This document shows positions 1 through 9,083 of a DNA stretch of 43,606 nucleotides, piece after piece (position 1 is the stretch's first letter; each line of letters opens with the position of its first letter). A program made the position numbers and the translations under genes. Below the pieces are notes generated by a model. The model did no database searches and had not been told where the DNA came from. It worked only from the letters and a program-made list of their open reading frames with translations. The stretch lies in NCBI GenBank assembly GCA_001319865.1, contig BBSL01000196.1, positions 1-43,606 on the forward strand, given 5' to 3'. Source of the DNA: Burkholderia sp. E7m39 (GTDB lineage Bacteria > Pseudomonadota > Gammaproteobacteria > Burkholderiales > Burkholderiaceae).

Positions 1-51
1 TTTGAACAACCATAGGAGCCGAATTTGCCCGGCTTTCCGCGGTGGCTTGCC

Positions 52-897
52 TCAATCAACTCCTGCGCCCGTGGCGGAACCAGGGGCCGCGTCTGACGGC
101 GATGCGCGCCCCCTTTCGCGCGAGAGCAACTGCTGCTTCAACATGAGCGCTTCGCTGTTATCGTGCTCCAACGAAAGCGCCCAATAGACGCCCGATCGAG
201 CCATTCGCAGGTCGTTTTTCTCGAGCCCGGTGCGAGCTCGTGCAAGGGCAAGTGTCATCAGTCTCTGATTTTTGCTGCTGCCGCTCCGGGGGCTTGCGGC
301 CGGTTCGGACGACGAGATGGGTTCACGCTCCGAAAGCGAGGGCGGCGATTGAGAGTTCTGCGTCGTTGCAGCAGCCGACGGCGCTGACTCCGAGGGAGGA
401 ATCGACGCGACTGTAGGGCTCTGCGTTGTTGCCGTGAGATCGCTGGCTGCCGATGCAGCCGCTCCCTGCAACCGCGGGCTCGCGCCATCTGCCGTGACGC
501 TGCCTTGCACGATGGTTGATGCTTCTTGTCGATCGTGGCCGGTGGAGTCGTCGCGGCGGTGCGAGAGCATCAGTGTGACGGCCACCGCGAGCAGGGTCAC
601 AAGCATCAGTGCTATGCCCGCTTTCCAGCCGCGACGGGCGGCAGCGCGCACCGGCGCTACAGGCGAGCGCGCGTCGGCGCCAGGACCGGCTGATTCCGAC
701 GGAGATTTCGACCGTAAACCCCATAGCCCGAGGCGGGCCGCGACGCCGGGCTTCTTCGCGGGCACGCGTTTGTCGGGCGCGTGCAGCGTCCGCGTTCCGC
801 ATCGCGGGCAGAAGTTCACCCGTTCAGAAAACCTGCCCCCACAACGCTCGCAGGTCGCCGGGAAAAGCAGGGCACGAGCGGTTTGTGCGCCCATCAT
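52..897 (-). CDS. Zinc-ribbon single-pass membrane protein, function unknown
   Basis: A 281-residue protein that I cannot place in a named family. Residues 16-33 hold two CxxC pairs (Cys16/Cys19, Cys30/Cys33) in the spacing of a zinc ribbon. A basic linker follows, then one hydrophobic segment at about 93-112, then a long Ser/Ala/Pro/Gln-rich stretch (about 120-208), then a short helical C-terminus (about 212-262) that resembles a TPR-like helix pair. The layout suggests a cytoplasmic zinc-binding head, one membrane pass and an extended periplasmic stalk; this is inferred from sequence character alone. A G-rich stretch (GGGGGA) about 8 bases before the first ATG supports this start; the next codon is also ATG. 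It is transcribed away from the rest of the window and has no obvious functional partner here. Confidence 0.7.
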   Translation of the reverse strand: MMGAQTARALLFPATCERCGGRFSERVNFCPRCGTRTLHAPDKRVPAKKPGVAARLGLWGLRSKSPSESAGPGADARSPVAPVRAAARRGWKAGIALMLVTLLAVAVTLMLSHRRDDSTGHDRQEASTIVQGSVTADGASPRLQGAAASAASDLTATTQSPTVASIPPSESAPSAAATTQNSQSPPSLSEREPISSSEPAASPRSGSSKNQRLMTLALARARTGLEKNDLRMARSGVYWALSLEHDNSEALMLKQQLLSRERGRASPSDAAPGSATGAGVD

Positions 898-1234
898 TCA
901 ATGTCCCCCGATTAAGAACGCAGACACTGCATCGGTCTTGCACGTAGCGATTGTCGCGACGTCACTGTTCGTATCGCGATCGACAGCTAACGCCGTTCCC
1001 ATCAAAAGTAGGACGAATCGATACGACTACCGGCAGATTGATTGGCCAATATCGGTCAGCGGCGGATGAGCGTCAACCCGCTATGCCGACTTCCTTCAGC
1101 ATGCATCCGTCATTATTTGGCCGTTTGAGGTGGGGCGACTGGCAAAGTGCGCGATTCCGTGAGTCGCGACATCGAAGATTTTGGGGTTCGATCGAGCCGT
1201 GAGCTCTAGTGACGCGGCATCTCGGGCAAGGCGT
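898..1234. other. Gene-free stretch
   Basis: 337 bases between the zinc-ribbon gene and the IclR gene. It must hold the promoter of the zinc-ribbon gene (minus strand) and the end of the upstream transport operon. I see no convincing gene, strong hairpin or repeat. A short plus-strand open frame at 951-1202 has no recognisable product and looks like chance. Confidence 0.5.
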
Positions 1235-2047
1235 CTATGCGCGCATCATCGGCTGGGATAGCGATTTCGCGGACGCAATCAGATCGTCGAGCATCGCCGC
1301 ACGCTTGTTGGGGGCGGTATCGCGAGCCGTCATGAAGCACAGGGCCGCGATCGGCAGGCCGGTGCGGTCACGCACGGGCGCGGCCATGCAAAGCCGGAAC
1401 GACATCGACAGGCCCTCGGTGCAGCAGTAGCCTTGTGCCGCGGCATGGCGCACATCCCGCATGAAGTCGTCGAACGCGATGCGGCGGCCGTCGTCCAGCA
1501 GGTAATCTTCATCTGGAATCAGTGCGTGGACGTCATCGTCGGTCAGATGTCCGAGCAACAGGCGGCCCGTCGCCGTCCACGGAATCGGCACCTTCACGCC
1601 GATATCGGAGGTAATGTTGAACGGCCGCGCGCTGTTCTCCGACAGCACCACCGTGTACTTGTCGCCTTCGAGCATGCACAGCTGTGCGGTCTCATCGTAC
1701 TTGCGCACGAGCCCGAGCAGGGTCTGGTGCGCGCGGCTGATGAGATCGTTGTGCATCGCATAGTCGGCGCCGTAGTAATGCATCTCGCGCCCGAAAAATA
1801 CGCTGCCGTCGGCGGCGCTTTCGAGCCATCCCGCTTCGGTGAGAATCGTGACCAGCTCATAGACGCTCGAGCGCGGGGCACCCGTTGTTTCAATCAGTTC
1901 GCGCATCGTCAGCGGACGCCGCGCAATATGCAGTTGCTTGAAAATGCCGATCACGCGGTCCACGCCCCGGGCCCGTGACGATTCTGGTGCTGACATTCGG
2001 TCGACTCCGTGGGCGATAGGGATCGCAGTTTGTTTTTCGTCGTTCAT
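1235..2047 (-). CDS. IclR-family transcriptional regulator
   Basis: 270 residues with the two-domain IclR layout: an N-terminal winged helix-turn-helix at about residues 29-77 (RVIGIFKQL, then TGAPRSSVYELVTIL as the recognition region) and a C-terminal effector-binding domain at about 85-265. Regulators of this family usually control nearby catabolic or transport genes in response to a small carboxylate. It sits 63 bases downstream of the amino-acid ABC transporter genes on the same strand, so it is probably co-transcribed with them and may regulate them. The first ATG has no clear ribosome site; an internal ATG at codon 18 (position 1996) is preceded by GGAG eight bases upstream and could be the true start, with the DNA-binding domain intact either way. 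Confidence 0.88.
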   Translation of the reverse strand: MNDEKQTAIPIAHGVDRMSAPESSRARGVDRVIGIFKQLHIARRPLTMRELIETTGAPRSSVYELVTILTEAGWLESAADGSVFFGREMHYYGADYAMHNDLISRAHQTLLGLVRKYDETAQLCMLEGDKYTVVLSENSARPFNITSDIGVKVPIPWTATGRLLLGHLTDDDVHALIPDEDYLLDDGRRIAFDDFMRDVRHAAAQGYCCTEGLSMSFRLCMAAPVRDRTGLPIAALCFMTARDTAPNKRAAMLDDLIASAKSLSQPMMRA

Positions 2048-2110
2048 GCGTTCGCGGGCTGATATGCAGCAGCACCCGCATCAAGCCGGTGCGCCGCTGC
2101 ATGCGATACC

Positions 2111-2859
<749 letters not shown>

Positions 2860-2863
<4 letters not shown>

Positions 2864-3507
2864 GACAACAGGCTCCTACGATCATGGTGGCGCACCCACT
2901 GCGACAGCGGGAAACACACGACGAAATACAGCAACGCGACGAGCCCATAGATTTCGACCGGCTTGCCGACGCGATCGACGATGGCCTGGCCGCCATGCAT
3001 CAGCTCGGACATGCCGATCATGCTGACGATCGACGTGTCCTTGATCAGCGACAGATACTGACCGATCAGCGGCGGCAGCACGATCTTGCCCGTCTGCGGC
3101 AACACGACGGAGAAGAACGTCTGCGTCTTGCTGAGGCCGAGAATCTGCGAGACTTCCCATTGGCCCTTCGGCACGGCCTCGATACCCGAGCGAAACACTT
3201 CGGCGATATACGCGCCCTGGTACACGCTCAGCCCGATGACGCCCGCGGCGAATACATCGATCGCATAGCCGAAGTACGACACCCCGAAGTAGATGAACAT
3301 CAGCGTGATGAGCACAGGCGTGCCGCGAAACAGTTCGGTATAAAGCTTCGCGGCGCGCGCCGTGCCCCACGGTCCGAACGATCGCAATACGGCGGCGAGC
3401 AGGCCGATCAGCGTGCCGCCGACAATCGACGCAGCCGACAGCAGCAGGGTCGCGACCAGTCCCTGAAGCAGGATCGACAGGCTGGTCGTCAGCAATTCGG
3501 TTGACAT
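2860..3507 (-). CDS. Polar amino-acid ABC transporter permease (first of two)
   Basis: 215 residues of a HisM/GlnP-type inner-membrane permease. Hydrophobic helices are visible from about residue 10 onward, and the cytoplasmic EAA-like loop ([20 protein letters not shown]) followed by [16 protein letters not shown] is the surface that contacts the ATPase. The C-terminus overlaps the start of the ATPase gene by four bases. It lies 46 bases downstream of the other permease gene, so the two probably form a heterodimeric channel. Length and topology are normal for the family; substrate unknown. Confidence 0.93.
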
Positions 3508-3553
3508 GGATCGTGTCCCCTTCGATGACCCGGGTGCGGATTTAGTTGCGGGT

Positions 3554-4273
3554 TCAGTTGCGTCCCGCCTGACGCGGAATCAGAAACAGCCGCCTGCGCG
3601 TGTGCTGCTTCATCAACAGCGGGGGATGGAACACACGTACGCCGATCTGTTCCGCGATCCACGACAGGCAGTTGCTCAGGATCAGATACGCGATCAGCGT
3701 GATCGCGAACGTCTGGATGTAGAGCAGCGTGCGTGCATTGATCACGGTCGCCGTGCCCGTCAGTTCGGGCAACGCAATGGCGGACAACAGCGACGTGCCG
3801 AGCAGCAGCTGGATCAGGTTATTGACGATCGCGGGATACACGGCGCGCGCCGCTTGCGGCAACACCACTTCGGTGAAGATCTGCGAACGTCCAAGGCCGA
3901 GGATGCCGGCGGCTTCGATCTGTCCGCGCGGCACCGACTGAATGCCCGCACGGAAAACTTCCGCCATATACGCGCCCACATTGACGCCGAGCGCAATCAC
4001 GCCTGCCGTGTACGCACTCATATTCACACCGAGCGAGGGCAAGCCGAAGAACACGATAAAAATCTGCAGGAGCACGGGCGTATTGCGGATCAGCTCGACA
4101 TAGCCGCGCGCCACGAAGCGCAGCGGCGCAACACGCGAAGCGCCCGCGAGCGCCGTCAGCAGGCCGAGAATCAGCGCGACGCAAAACGCCAGCAACGTGA
4201 CCTGCAACGTGAGCCACGCTGCCTGAATGAACTCGGGCACATAGCCCCACAAGGTGAGCCATTGGTAACTCAT
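3554..4273 (-). CDS. Polar amino-acid ABC transporter permease (second of two)
   Basis: 239 residues, a HisQ/GlnP-type inner-membrane permease partnered with the permease just downstream. It carries the EAA-type loop EVFRAGIQSVPRGQIEAAGI and the following LGLGRSQIFTEVVLPQ segment that docks on the ATPase. An ATG two codons further upstream (4279) exists, but the ribosome site AAGGA abuts it directly and is correctly placed, seven bases away, for the ATG at 4273, so I chose 4273. Second gene of the operon after the binding protein, with a stem-loop in the gap between them. Confidence 0.92.
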   Translation of the reverse strand: MSYQWLTLWGYVPEFIQAAWLTLQVTLLAFCVALILGLLTALAGASRVAPLRFVARGYVELIRNTPVLLQIFIVFFGLPSLGVNMSAYTAGVIALGVNVGAYMAEVFRAGIQSVPRGQIEAAGILGLGRSQIFTEVVLPQAARAVYPAIVNNLIQLLLGTSLLSAIALPELTGTATVINARTLLYIQTFAITLIAYLILSNCLSWIAEQIGVRVFHPPLLMKQHTRRRLFLIPRQAGRN

Positions 4274-4314
4274 TGCCATTCCTTCGCGAAGTTGGGCTGC
4301 GGTTCGTGTCGCGC

Positions 4315-4335
4315 GATCACGAGCGGATCGTGGTC
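4315..4335 (-). terminator. Stem-loop between binding-protein and permease genes
   Basis: Inverted repeat GATCACGA / TCGTGGTC (one G-T wobble) around the five-base loop GCGGA, starting five bases past the stop of the binding-protein gene. No T-run follows. Stem-loops at this place commonly protect the upstream message or cause partial termination so that the binding protein is made in excess; that role is inferred. Confidence 0.45.
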
Positions 4336-4339
4336 GGAA

Positions 4340-5173
4340 TCAGAACTGCGGGTTCAGCGGATAGCGGGGCGGGACGCCGAACCACTTCGTGTACAGCTGC
4401 GCATTGAGCTTCGACGCGTTGATGTTGAACAGGAACAGGTTCAGGTAGTTCTGCCAGACCTGATCGCCCGCCTTCACGCCGAACGCGTTGTATTCGAGCG
4501 GCACAAGGGCTTCGTTGGTGACAGTCAGATCCGGGTCCAGCTTCGCCTGATAGGCGAGGAAGTTGTTGTCCTCGATCATCGCGTCGGCCTGGCCTTGCTT
4601 GACAGCGAGGATGGCGGCTTCCGAGCTGTCGTATTCCTGGATCTTGACGGGGATTCCCAGCGCGCGAACTTCGTCGCCGTTCGTCGATCCCTTGACCGTC
4701 GCGATCGTGTGGCCTGCCATGTCCTTGACCGACTGGATGCCGCTGCTCTTCTTGACGAGCAGCGCCTCGCTCGCGACGACATAGGGTGTGGTGAAGGCGA
4801 TTTCCTTCGCCCGTTCGAGATTGCGCGTGAAGTTGCAGAAGACCACGTCCACTTTGGCAGTCTGCAGATTCGGAATACGGTTCGCGCTCGTTGTGTTGAC
4901 CACCTCGAGCTTCACGCCCATTTGCTTCGCCAGTTCTTTCGCGAGATCGACGTCGTAGCCGTCCGGCTGCCCGTTCTTGTCGTAGAAGCCAAATGGCGCG
5001 AAGGTCAGGCAGTCACCGACACGCAGCGTGCCGCGTTGCAGGACGGCCTGCAAGGTCGAGCCCGTCGCGGCGTCCTGGCCGGGCGTCGCGACCTTCGTGC
5101 AACCGGTCAGCGCAAGTAGCCCAACGACGGCGGACAAGCAGGCGAACCTCATGCTTTCTTTAAACAGTTTCAT
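4340..5173 (-). CDS. Amino-acid ABC transporter substrate-binding lipoprotein (family 3)
   Basis: 277 residues. The N-terminus has a charged start, a hydrophobic run and the lipobox LLALTGC, so the mature protein should be lipid-anchored in the cell envelope. The body starts with the family-3 signature GTLRVGDCLTFAPFGF and continues with GYDVDLAKELAKQMGV, then NLERAKEIAFTTPYV, all typical of periplasmic binding proteins for polar amino acids or related organic acids. I chose the ATG at 5173 because it begins the signal peptide and has AAGG seven bases upstream; the frame is open about 78 codons further up without signal-peptide character. First gene of the four-gene importer operon on the minus strand. 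Confidence 0.92.
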   Translation of the reverse strand: MKLFKESMRFACLSAVVGLLALTGCTKVATPGQDAATGSTLQAVLQRGTLRVGDCLTFAPFGFYDKNGQPDGYDVDLAKELAKQMGVKLEVVNTTSANRIPNLQTAKVDVVFCNFTRNLERAKEIAFTTPYVVASEALLVKKSSGIQSVKDMAGHTIATVKGSTNGDEVRALGIPVKIQEYDSSEAAILAVKQGQADAMIEDNNFLAYQAKLDPDLTVTNEALVPLEYNAFGVKAGDQVWQNYLNLFLFNINASKLNAQLYTKWFGVPPRYPLNPQF

Positions 5174-5697
5174 TTTCGACCTTGGAAAAAGAATCCATCG
5201 TTGGAATAGCCCGCGACTGGCGGGGACGTCGCGACAATCCGGCATGCAAACTGACGCGTCACGCGTTTTGCTGACTGTCCGGTATATCGGAATCGAATCC
5301 GGCACAGCAGATGCGGCCCAGTGTTTCATGGAAAAAAACGTATGGCAACCGGGTATACGAGTGAGCGTTGAGCCGTTGAGTTGGGAACGGTCGTTCGGGT
5401 TGCGCATGTGTTGCCAGTCGACGTACTTGGCCTGGATAAGACGCGATCAGTACGATTGCTTATGGTCGGCGGGCGCTAAAGGTCGGCTGAAGTTTCTGGT
5501 CGCGACCGCGGAAGGGCCGGAAAGCCGCCGCTAGAAAGGATGGCGGGGCAAAAGGTTCGCTCGCCCGAACGCAAGAGCTAGCTGCGTTGGACGAGCGGAC
5601 CGAGCGATGGTGGCGCGCAAGCGCCCATCTGAATCCCTACTTTGATTGCTATCCGCTGTCAGGACTGGTCAGAAAGCGGAACGATGAGGATCATCTT
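5174..5697. other. Gene-free stretch with the transporter promoter region
   Basis: 524 bases between the amino-acid importer operon and the end of the sugar operon, both on the minus strand. It should carry the importer promoter. Two palindromic sites are visible: TGACGCGTCA at 5252-5261 and the imperfect TCCGGTATATCGGA at 5279-5292, either of which could be a regulator site (inference). I could not define a convincing -35/-10 pair. A plus-strand open frame at 5587-6036 runs antisense into the next gene and has no recognisable product. Confidence 0.4.
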
Positions 5698-6858
5698 TCA
5701 CGAGGCCGCTATGTCTTTGCCGTCGAATTGCAGACCGTTCGCCATCAGCAATTTACGCAACTGCGGCTGTGCGACGGGCAACGACAGCGAATCGACCATT
5801 TCAACGAGCGGCAATATCCGGCGCGTGACCTTCTCACGATGATTGACGGCGATATCGGCAAGGCGATGCGCGAGAAAGGGATTCAGGAATCGTTCGCGAA
5901 CGCTATCGATATAAGCTTCAGCCTCGCTTTGCAGCCCCATCGCGCTGAAGACGGGCAGCACCTCGTCGTGCCACACCATCTCCAGGTCATCGCGCATGCG
6001 CGATGTGTTCATCGCCTGCAGCACCGTTTGTTCTGATGTGCGTTTCTCGCTGAGCCATTGATCGGCAAGCCACGTATGACCGAGATTCAGAAGATACAGC
6101 TTGAGCTGTGCATAACGCTGCAGGTCATCGGTGAGCACGATCTGCTCGTGTGTACATGGAAGTTCCATTCCTTCACGCCGCTCAATCGCCCATAGCGCAT
6201 ACGGCTCCGCGATCGCGCCTACGGGATGAATGGGCGCGGAAACAATACGGTCGACAAGCGAATTCACCCAGACGCAATGCTGCTGCAGATAAACGATAAA
6301 AGATTCGGGCAGCAACCACTGCCGGGCCATACCAACCACGATATCGCGCAAGGTATCGCCGTTTCTCTCGACGAGTTCGCACGGATAGATCGATACGCCG
6401 TGCTGCGGGCGCTCACGCCAGCGAGCGATCAGCAACATCAGCAGCTTCGCCGGATAACTGTGCGGGACGAGCGCGTCGTTCGAAAGCAGGTCGGCCGTGT
6501 CTCGCTCATCGAGTTGATAACCGGAATCGCTGGTGTTGGATACGATCACGCGCACGTCCTCGATCACGGCGCGACGGATCACGGCCCAATCGGTATCGGT
6601 CGCCCATGCGTCGCGCACCGCGCGGCATTCGATCACCCGGTCCACCACTTCGCCCCCTTCGCGACCTCTGATATGTACGGGGTAGTGATCCGCATGTGAA
6701 AGCGCATCGATCCGCGCGCGGCTCGACGGGTTCGACGTCGTCTGCACGACGCTGATGCCGCCCATCGCTTCGCGGCGTTCCAGCGCCTCGGAGACAAAGA
6801 GTGCGACATGCGCAAGAAGAAAGCGGCTGGTGCCGAATTGAAGTATGGGTGCACTCAT
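5698..6858 (-). CDS. UxaB-like hexuronate reductase (mannitol dehydrogenase family)
   Basis: 386 residues of the polyol-specific long-chain dehydrogenase family, closest by eye to tagaturonate reductase UxaB. Shared landmarks are ILQFGTSRFLLAHV at the Rossmann N-terminus, SNTSDSGY, SYPAKLLMLL, YPCELVERNGDTLRD and SLVDRIV. The catalytic pattern Lys-x4-Asn-x2-His is present at Lys253, Asn258 and His261. It is shorter than UxaB of E. coli (about 480 residues), mainly in the C-terminal half. The family reduces D-tagaturonate to D-altronate, or fructuronate to mannonate, with NADH. It is the last gene of the sugar operon, 31 bases after a dehydrogenase gene whose predicted product would be its substrate. 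Other polyol dehydrogenase activities cannot be excluded. Confidence 0.85.
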   Translation of the reverse strand: MSAPILQFGTSRFLLAHVALFVSEALERREAMGGISVVQTTSNPSSRARIDALSHADHYPVHIRGREGGEVVDRVIECRAVRDAWATDTDWAVIRRAVIEDVRVIVSNTSDSGYQLDERDTADLLSNDALVPHSYPAKLLMLLIARWRERPQHGVSIYPCELVERNGDTLRDIVVGMARQWLLPESFIVYLQQHCVWVNSLVDRIVSAPIHPVGAIAEPYALWAIERREGMELPCTHEQIVLTDDLQRYAQLKLYLLNLGHTWLADQWLSEKRTSEQTVLQAMNTSRMRDDLEMVWHDEVLPVFSAMGLQSEAEAYIDSVRERFLNPFLAHRLADIAVNHREKVTRRILPLVEMVDSLSLPVAQPQLRKLLMANGLQFDGKDIAAS

Positions 6859-6889
6859 GAGTTCGATCCCGATTGCCCGGCCGCTTCGC

Positions 6890-7900
6890 TCAGCATTCGA
6901 CCAGCGCTTTCACGACCGTCTGCTCCGGCTCCAGCAGACGCGGAAATGCCTCGGGCACGTCGGCAAGGCGCATGCGGTGCGTGTTGAGCGCACGGTCCGG
7001 AATCTGGCCGGCGCGCATCGCCTCGAGCACCGTTTCGAAGTCGGCGGCTGTCGCGTTGCGGCTCGCGAGCAAGGTCGTCTCGCGCTTGTGGAACTCCGGG
7101 TCCGAAAAGGCGACCTGGCCGGGCACGATCGAAATAAGCGTGTAGGTCCCGCCATGCGCGACAAAGCCGAAGCCGCGGTTCATCGCGTCGATGTTGCCGG
7201 TTGCGTCGAAAACCACATCGAAGAATTCCCCGTTCGTCAGCGACGACAGCTGCGCTGTGTCGTCGGGCCCGACGGGGACGGCGGCGCTCACATCGAGTTG
7301 CGAACTGCAGAACGCGAGCCGGTCAGCGCGCGTATCGAGACACACGACGTTGCCGCCGCGCAGCTTCGAAAAGATCATGGCCGCCATGCCGATCGGACCG
7401 GCACCCACGACGAGCACCCGTTGTCCCGTCTGGACGTTCGCGCGCCGTACCGCGTGCGCGCCGATGGCGAGGAATTCGAGCATTGCCGCCTGGTCGAGCG
7501 AGACGCCCTCTGCCTTGTGGACGAACTGTGCAGGCACGCTCAGATACTCCGTCATCGCACCGTCGCGATGTACGCCGAGCACCTTGATGTTCACGCAACA
7601 GTTGGTCTTGCCCTGGCGGCAGGCGATGCATGTTCCGCACGAAAGATAGGGCATGACGTACACACCGTCGCCCGTCGCGAGTCCCGAATCGCCATCCGCT
7701 TCGACGACGACGCCGGAGAGTTCGTGGCCCATCACGCGCGGATATTGGAGGTACGGCTGGTTGCCGGTAAATATATGGAGGTCGGTGCCACAGATGCCGA
7801 CCCGGCTCACGCGCAACAACACTTCTCCGGGTTTGCGTTCGGGCACATCGGATTGGTGCGCGCGAAGCACGCCGGGAGATTCGCATATCACGCTAAGCAT
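6890..7900 (-). CDS. Zinc-dependent dehydrogenase, L-galactonate 5-dehydrogenase-like
   Basis: 336 residues, medium-chain zinc alcohol dehydrogenase. Cys37, His59 and Glu60 form the catalytic zinc site; Cys88, Cys91, Cys94 and Cys102 form the structural zinc lobe; the NAD fold has GAGPIG at 166-171. The stretches GNQPYLQYPRVMGHE and FSDPEFHKRETTLLASRNAT closely recall E. coli LgoD (YjjN), which oxidises L-galactonate to D-tagaturonate. I chose the ATG at 7900, which has GAGG eight bases upstream; the frame stays open upstream but only by running back over the previous gene. Placed between a sugar 1-dehydrogenase-type gene and a UxaB-like gene, it fits the middle oxidation of an L-galactose or L-gulose route. 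Exact substrate is inferred. Confidence 0.88.
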   Translation of the reverse strand: MLSVICESPGVLRAHQSDVPERKPGEVLLRVSRVGICGTDLHIFTGNQPYLQYPRVMGHELSGVVVEADGDSGLATGDGVYVMPYLSCGTCIACRQGKTNCCVNIKVLGVHRDGAMTEYLSVPAQFVHKAEGVSLDQAAMLEFLAIGAHAVRRANVQTGQRVLVVGAGPIGMAAMIFSKLRGGNVVCLDTRADRLAFCSSQLDVSAAVPVGPDDTAQLSSLTNGEFFDVVFDATGNIDAMNRGFGFVAHGGTYTLISIVPGQVAFSDPEFHKRETTLLASRNATAADFETVLEAMRAGQIPDRALNTHRMRLADVPEAFPRLLEPEQTVVKALVEC

Positions 7901-7970
7901 ATCGATATCCTCATGAGCGGGAAAACAGGCCAGGCGTTCGTCGCGCGAACGCAAAAGACAGACGGGCGAG

Positions 7971-8987
7971 TCATGGCCGCCACTCGGGCAGCGGCACCTG
8001 CGCGCCAACAAGATGGGCACGACGCAGCGCGGCCCAGAAATCCGCCGGTATCGTCTGTTCGAGCCACGCAATGTTTTGCTCGAGCTGCAAAGTGCTACGG
8101 GCACCGACGACACACGACACCACGGCCGGATGCGCGAAAGGGAATTGCAGCGCAGCGGCGGGTAGCGGCACCTCGAAACGCTCGCACAAGGCCGACAACC
8201 GGTTCACCTTGGCAATGACTTCGACGGGGGCATCTGCGTAGTTGAACTTACCGTTGCCGGCCAGCACGCCTGAGTTGAAAACGCCGCCGACGACGATCGC
8301 GGTTTTCAGACGCAGACACACATCGAGCAACGGTTCGAGCGCGGTCTGCTCCAGCAGCGTATAGCGGCCCGCAAGCAGGATCACATCGAGCTCGACTTCA
8401 TTCAACGCGTCGGCGGCAACTTCCCATTCGTTGACGCCAAGGCCGATCCCGCCGATCGCGCCGCTCGAACGCAACGCGAGCAACGCGCGAAAGCCGCCGC
8501 CATCCGTCAGTTGCGTCCAGTAATGCAGGTGCTGCCGGCCATGCGTCAGACGGCCGATGTCGTGCACGTAGAGCACATCGATTCGTGCGAGTCCGAGACG
8601 CTGCTGGCTGTCTTCGTACGAGCGCATGATGCCGTCGTAGGTGTAGTCGTAAACCGGACGGAACGGCAGCGGCTCGGCCCAGTTGTCGTCGCCGGGTTTG
8701 ACGCTCGCGTCGGGGCGCATCAGCCTGCCCACCTTAGTGCTCAGCGTGTAGGCGGCGCGCTCGCGCGAGCCCAGCGCTTGTCCGACGCGCCGCTCGGAAA
8801 GCGTGTAGCCATAGTACGGCGCCGTATCGAAGTAACGCAGTCCGGCCGACCAGGCTGCATCGGCTAGCGCGGCCGCCTCGGCGGCCGCCATCGGCCGGTG
8901 GAGCCCGCCGAACTGGGAGCAGCCGAGGCCAAGCGCGGTCATCGACAGGCCGCCGCGCGGCAAGGTGCGTTTTGCTTTTGCCTTCAT
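7971..8987 (-). CDS. Aldo/keto reductase, L-fucose/L-galactose 1-dehydrogenase-like
   Basis: 338 residues with the aldo/keto reductase tetrad in order: Asp54 and Tyr59 (FDTAPYYG), Lys85 (STKVGR) and His142 (YVHDIG). The sequence resembles bacterial D-threo-aldose or L-fucose dehydrogenases, which oxidise the C1 of L-fucose, L-galactose or D-arabinose to the lactone with NAD(P)+; the insert with NWAEPLPFRPVYDYTYDGIMRS is typical of that group. It follows the sugar-binding-protein gene on the minus strand, separated by a stem-loop, and precedes the LgoD-like gene by 70 bases. The first ATG has no clear ribosome site; an in-frame ATG at codon 16 is the only close alternative. It probably performs the first step after uptake. 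Confidence 0.87.
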   Translation of the reverse strand: MKAKAKRTLPRGGLSMTALGLGCSQFGGLHRPMAAAEAAALADAAWSAGLRYFDTAPYYGYTLSERRVGQALGSRERAAYTLSTKVGRLMRPDASVKPGDDNWAEPLPFRPVYDYTYDGIMRSYEDSQQRLGLARIDVLYVHDIGRLTHGRQHLHYWTQLTDGGGFRALLALRSSGAIGGIGLGVNEWEVAADALNEVELDVILLAGRYTLLEQTALEPLLDVCLRLKTAIVVGGVFNSGVLAGNGKFNYADAPVEVIAKVNRLSALCERFEVPLPAAALQFPFAHPAVVSCVVGARSTLQLEQNIAWLEQTIPADFWAALRRAHLVGAQVPLPEWRP

Positions 8988-9028
8988 AAACGAATAGGAA
9001 GCGCCGGGTTATGTTTCGTGCCGTCGAC

Positions 9029-9063
9029 CGGACCCGCGGCGCGCCTGCGACGCTGCGGGTCCG
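9029..9063 (-). terminator. Nine-base-pair stem-loop after the sugar-binding-protein gene
   Basis: Perfect inverted repeat CGGACCCGC / GCGGGTCCG with a 17-base loop, 21 bases past the stop of the binding-protein gene and 42 bases before the aldo/keto reductase gene. There is no T-run, so it is more likely a message-stabilising or attenuating hairpin than a full terminator. Confidence 0.55.
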
Positions 9064-9083
9064 TCACGATTCGGCATGGTCGT

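Noticed and set aside
5587..6036. Plus-strand open frame of 149 codons downstream of the sugar operon
   Set aside because: It overlaps the 3' part of the UxaB-like gene in antisense and has no recognisable motif or ribosome site.
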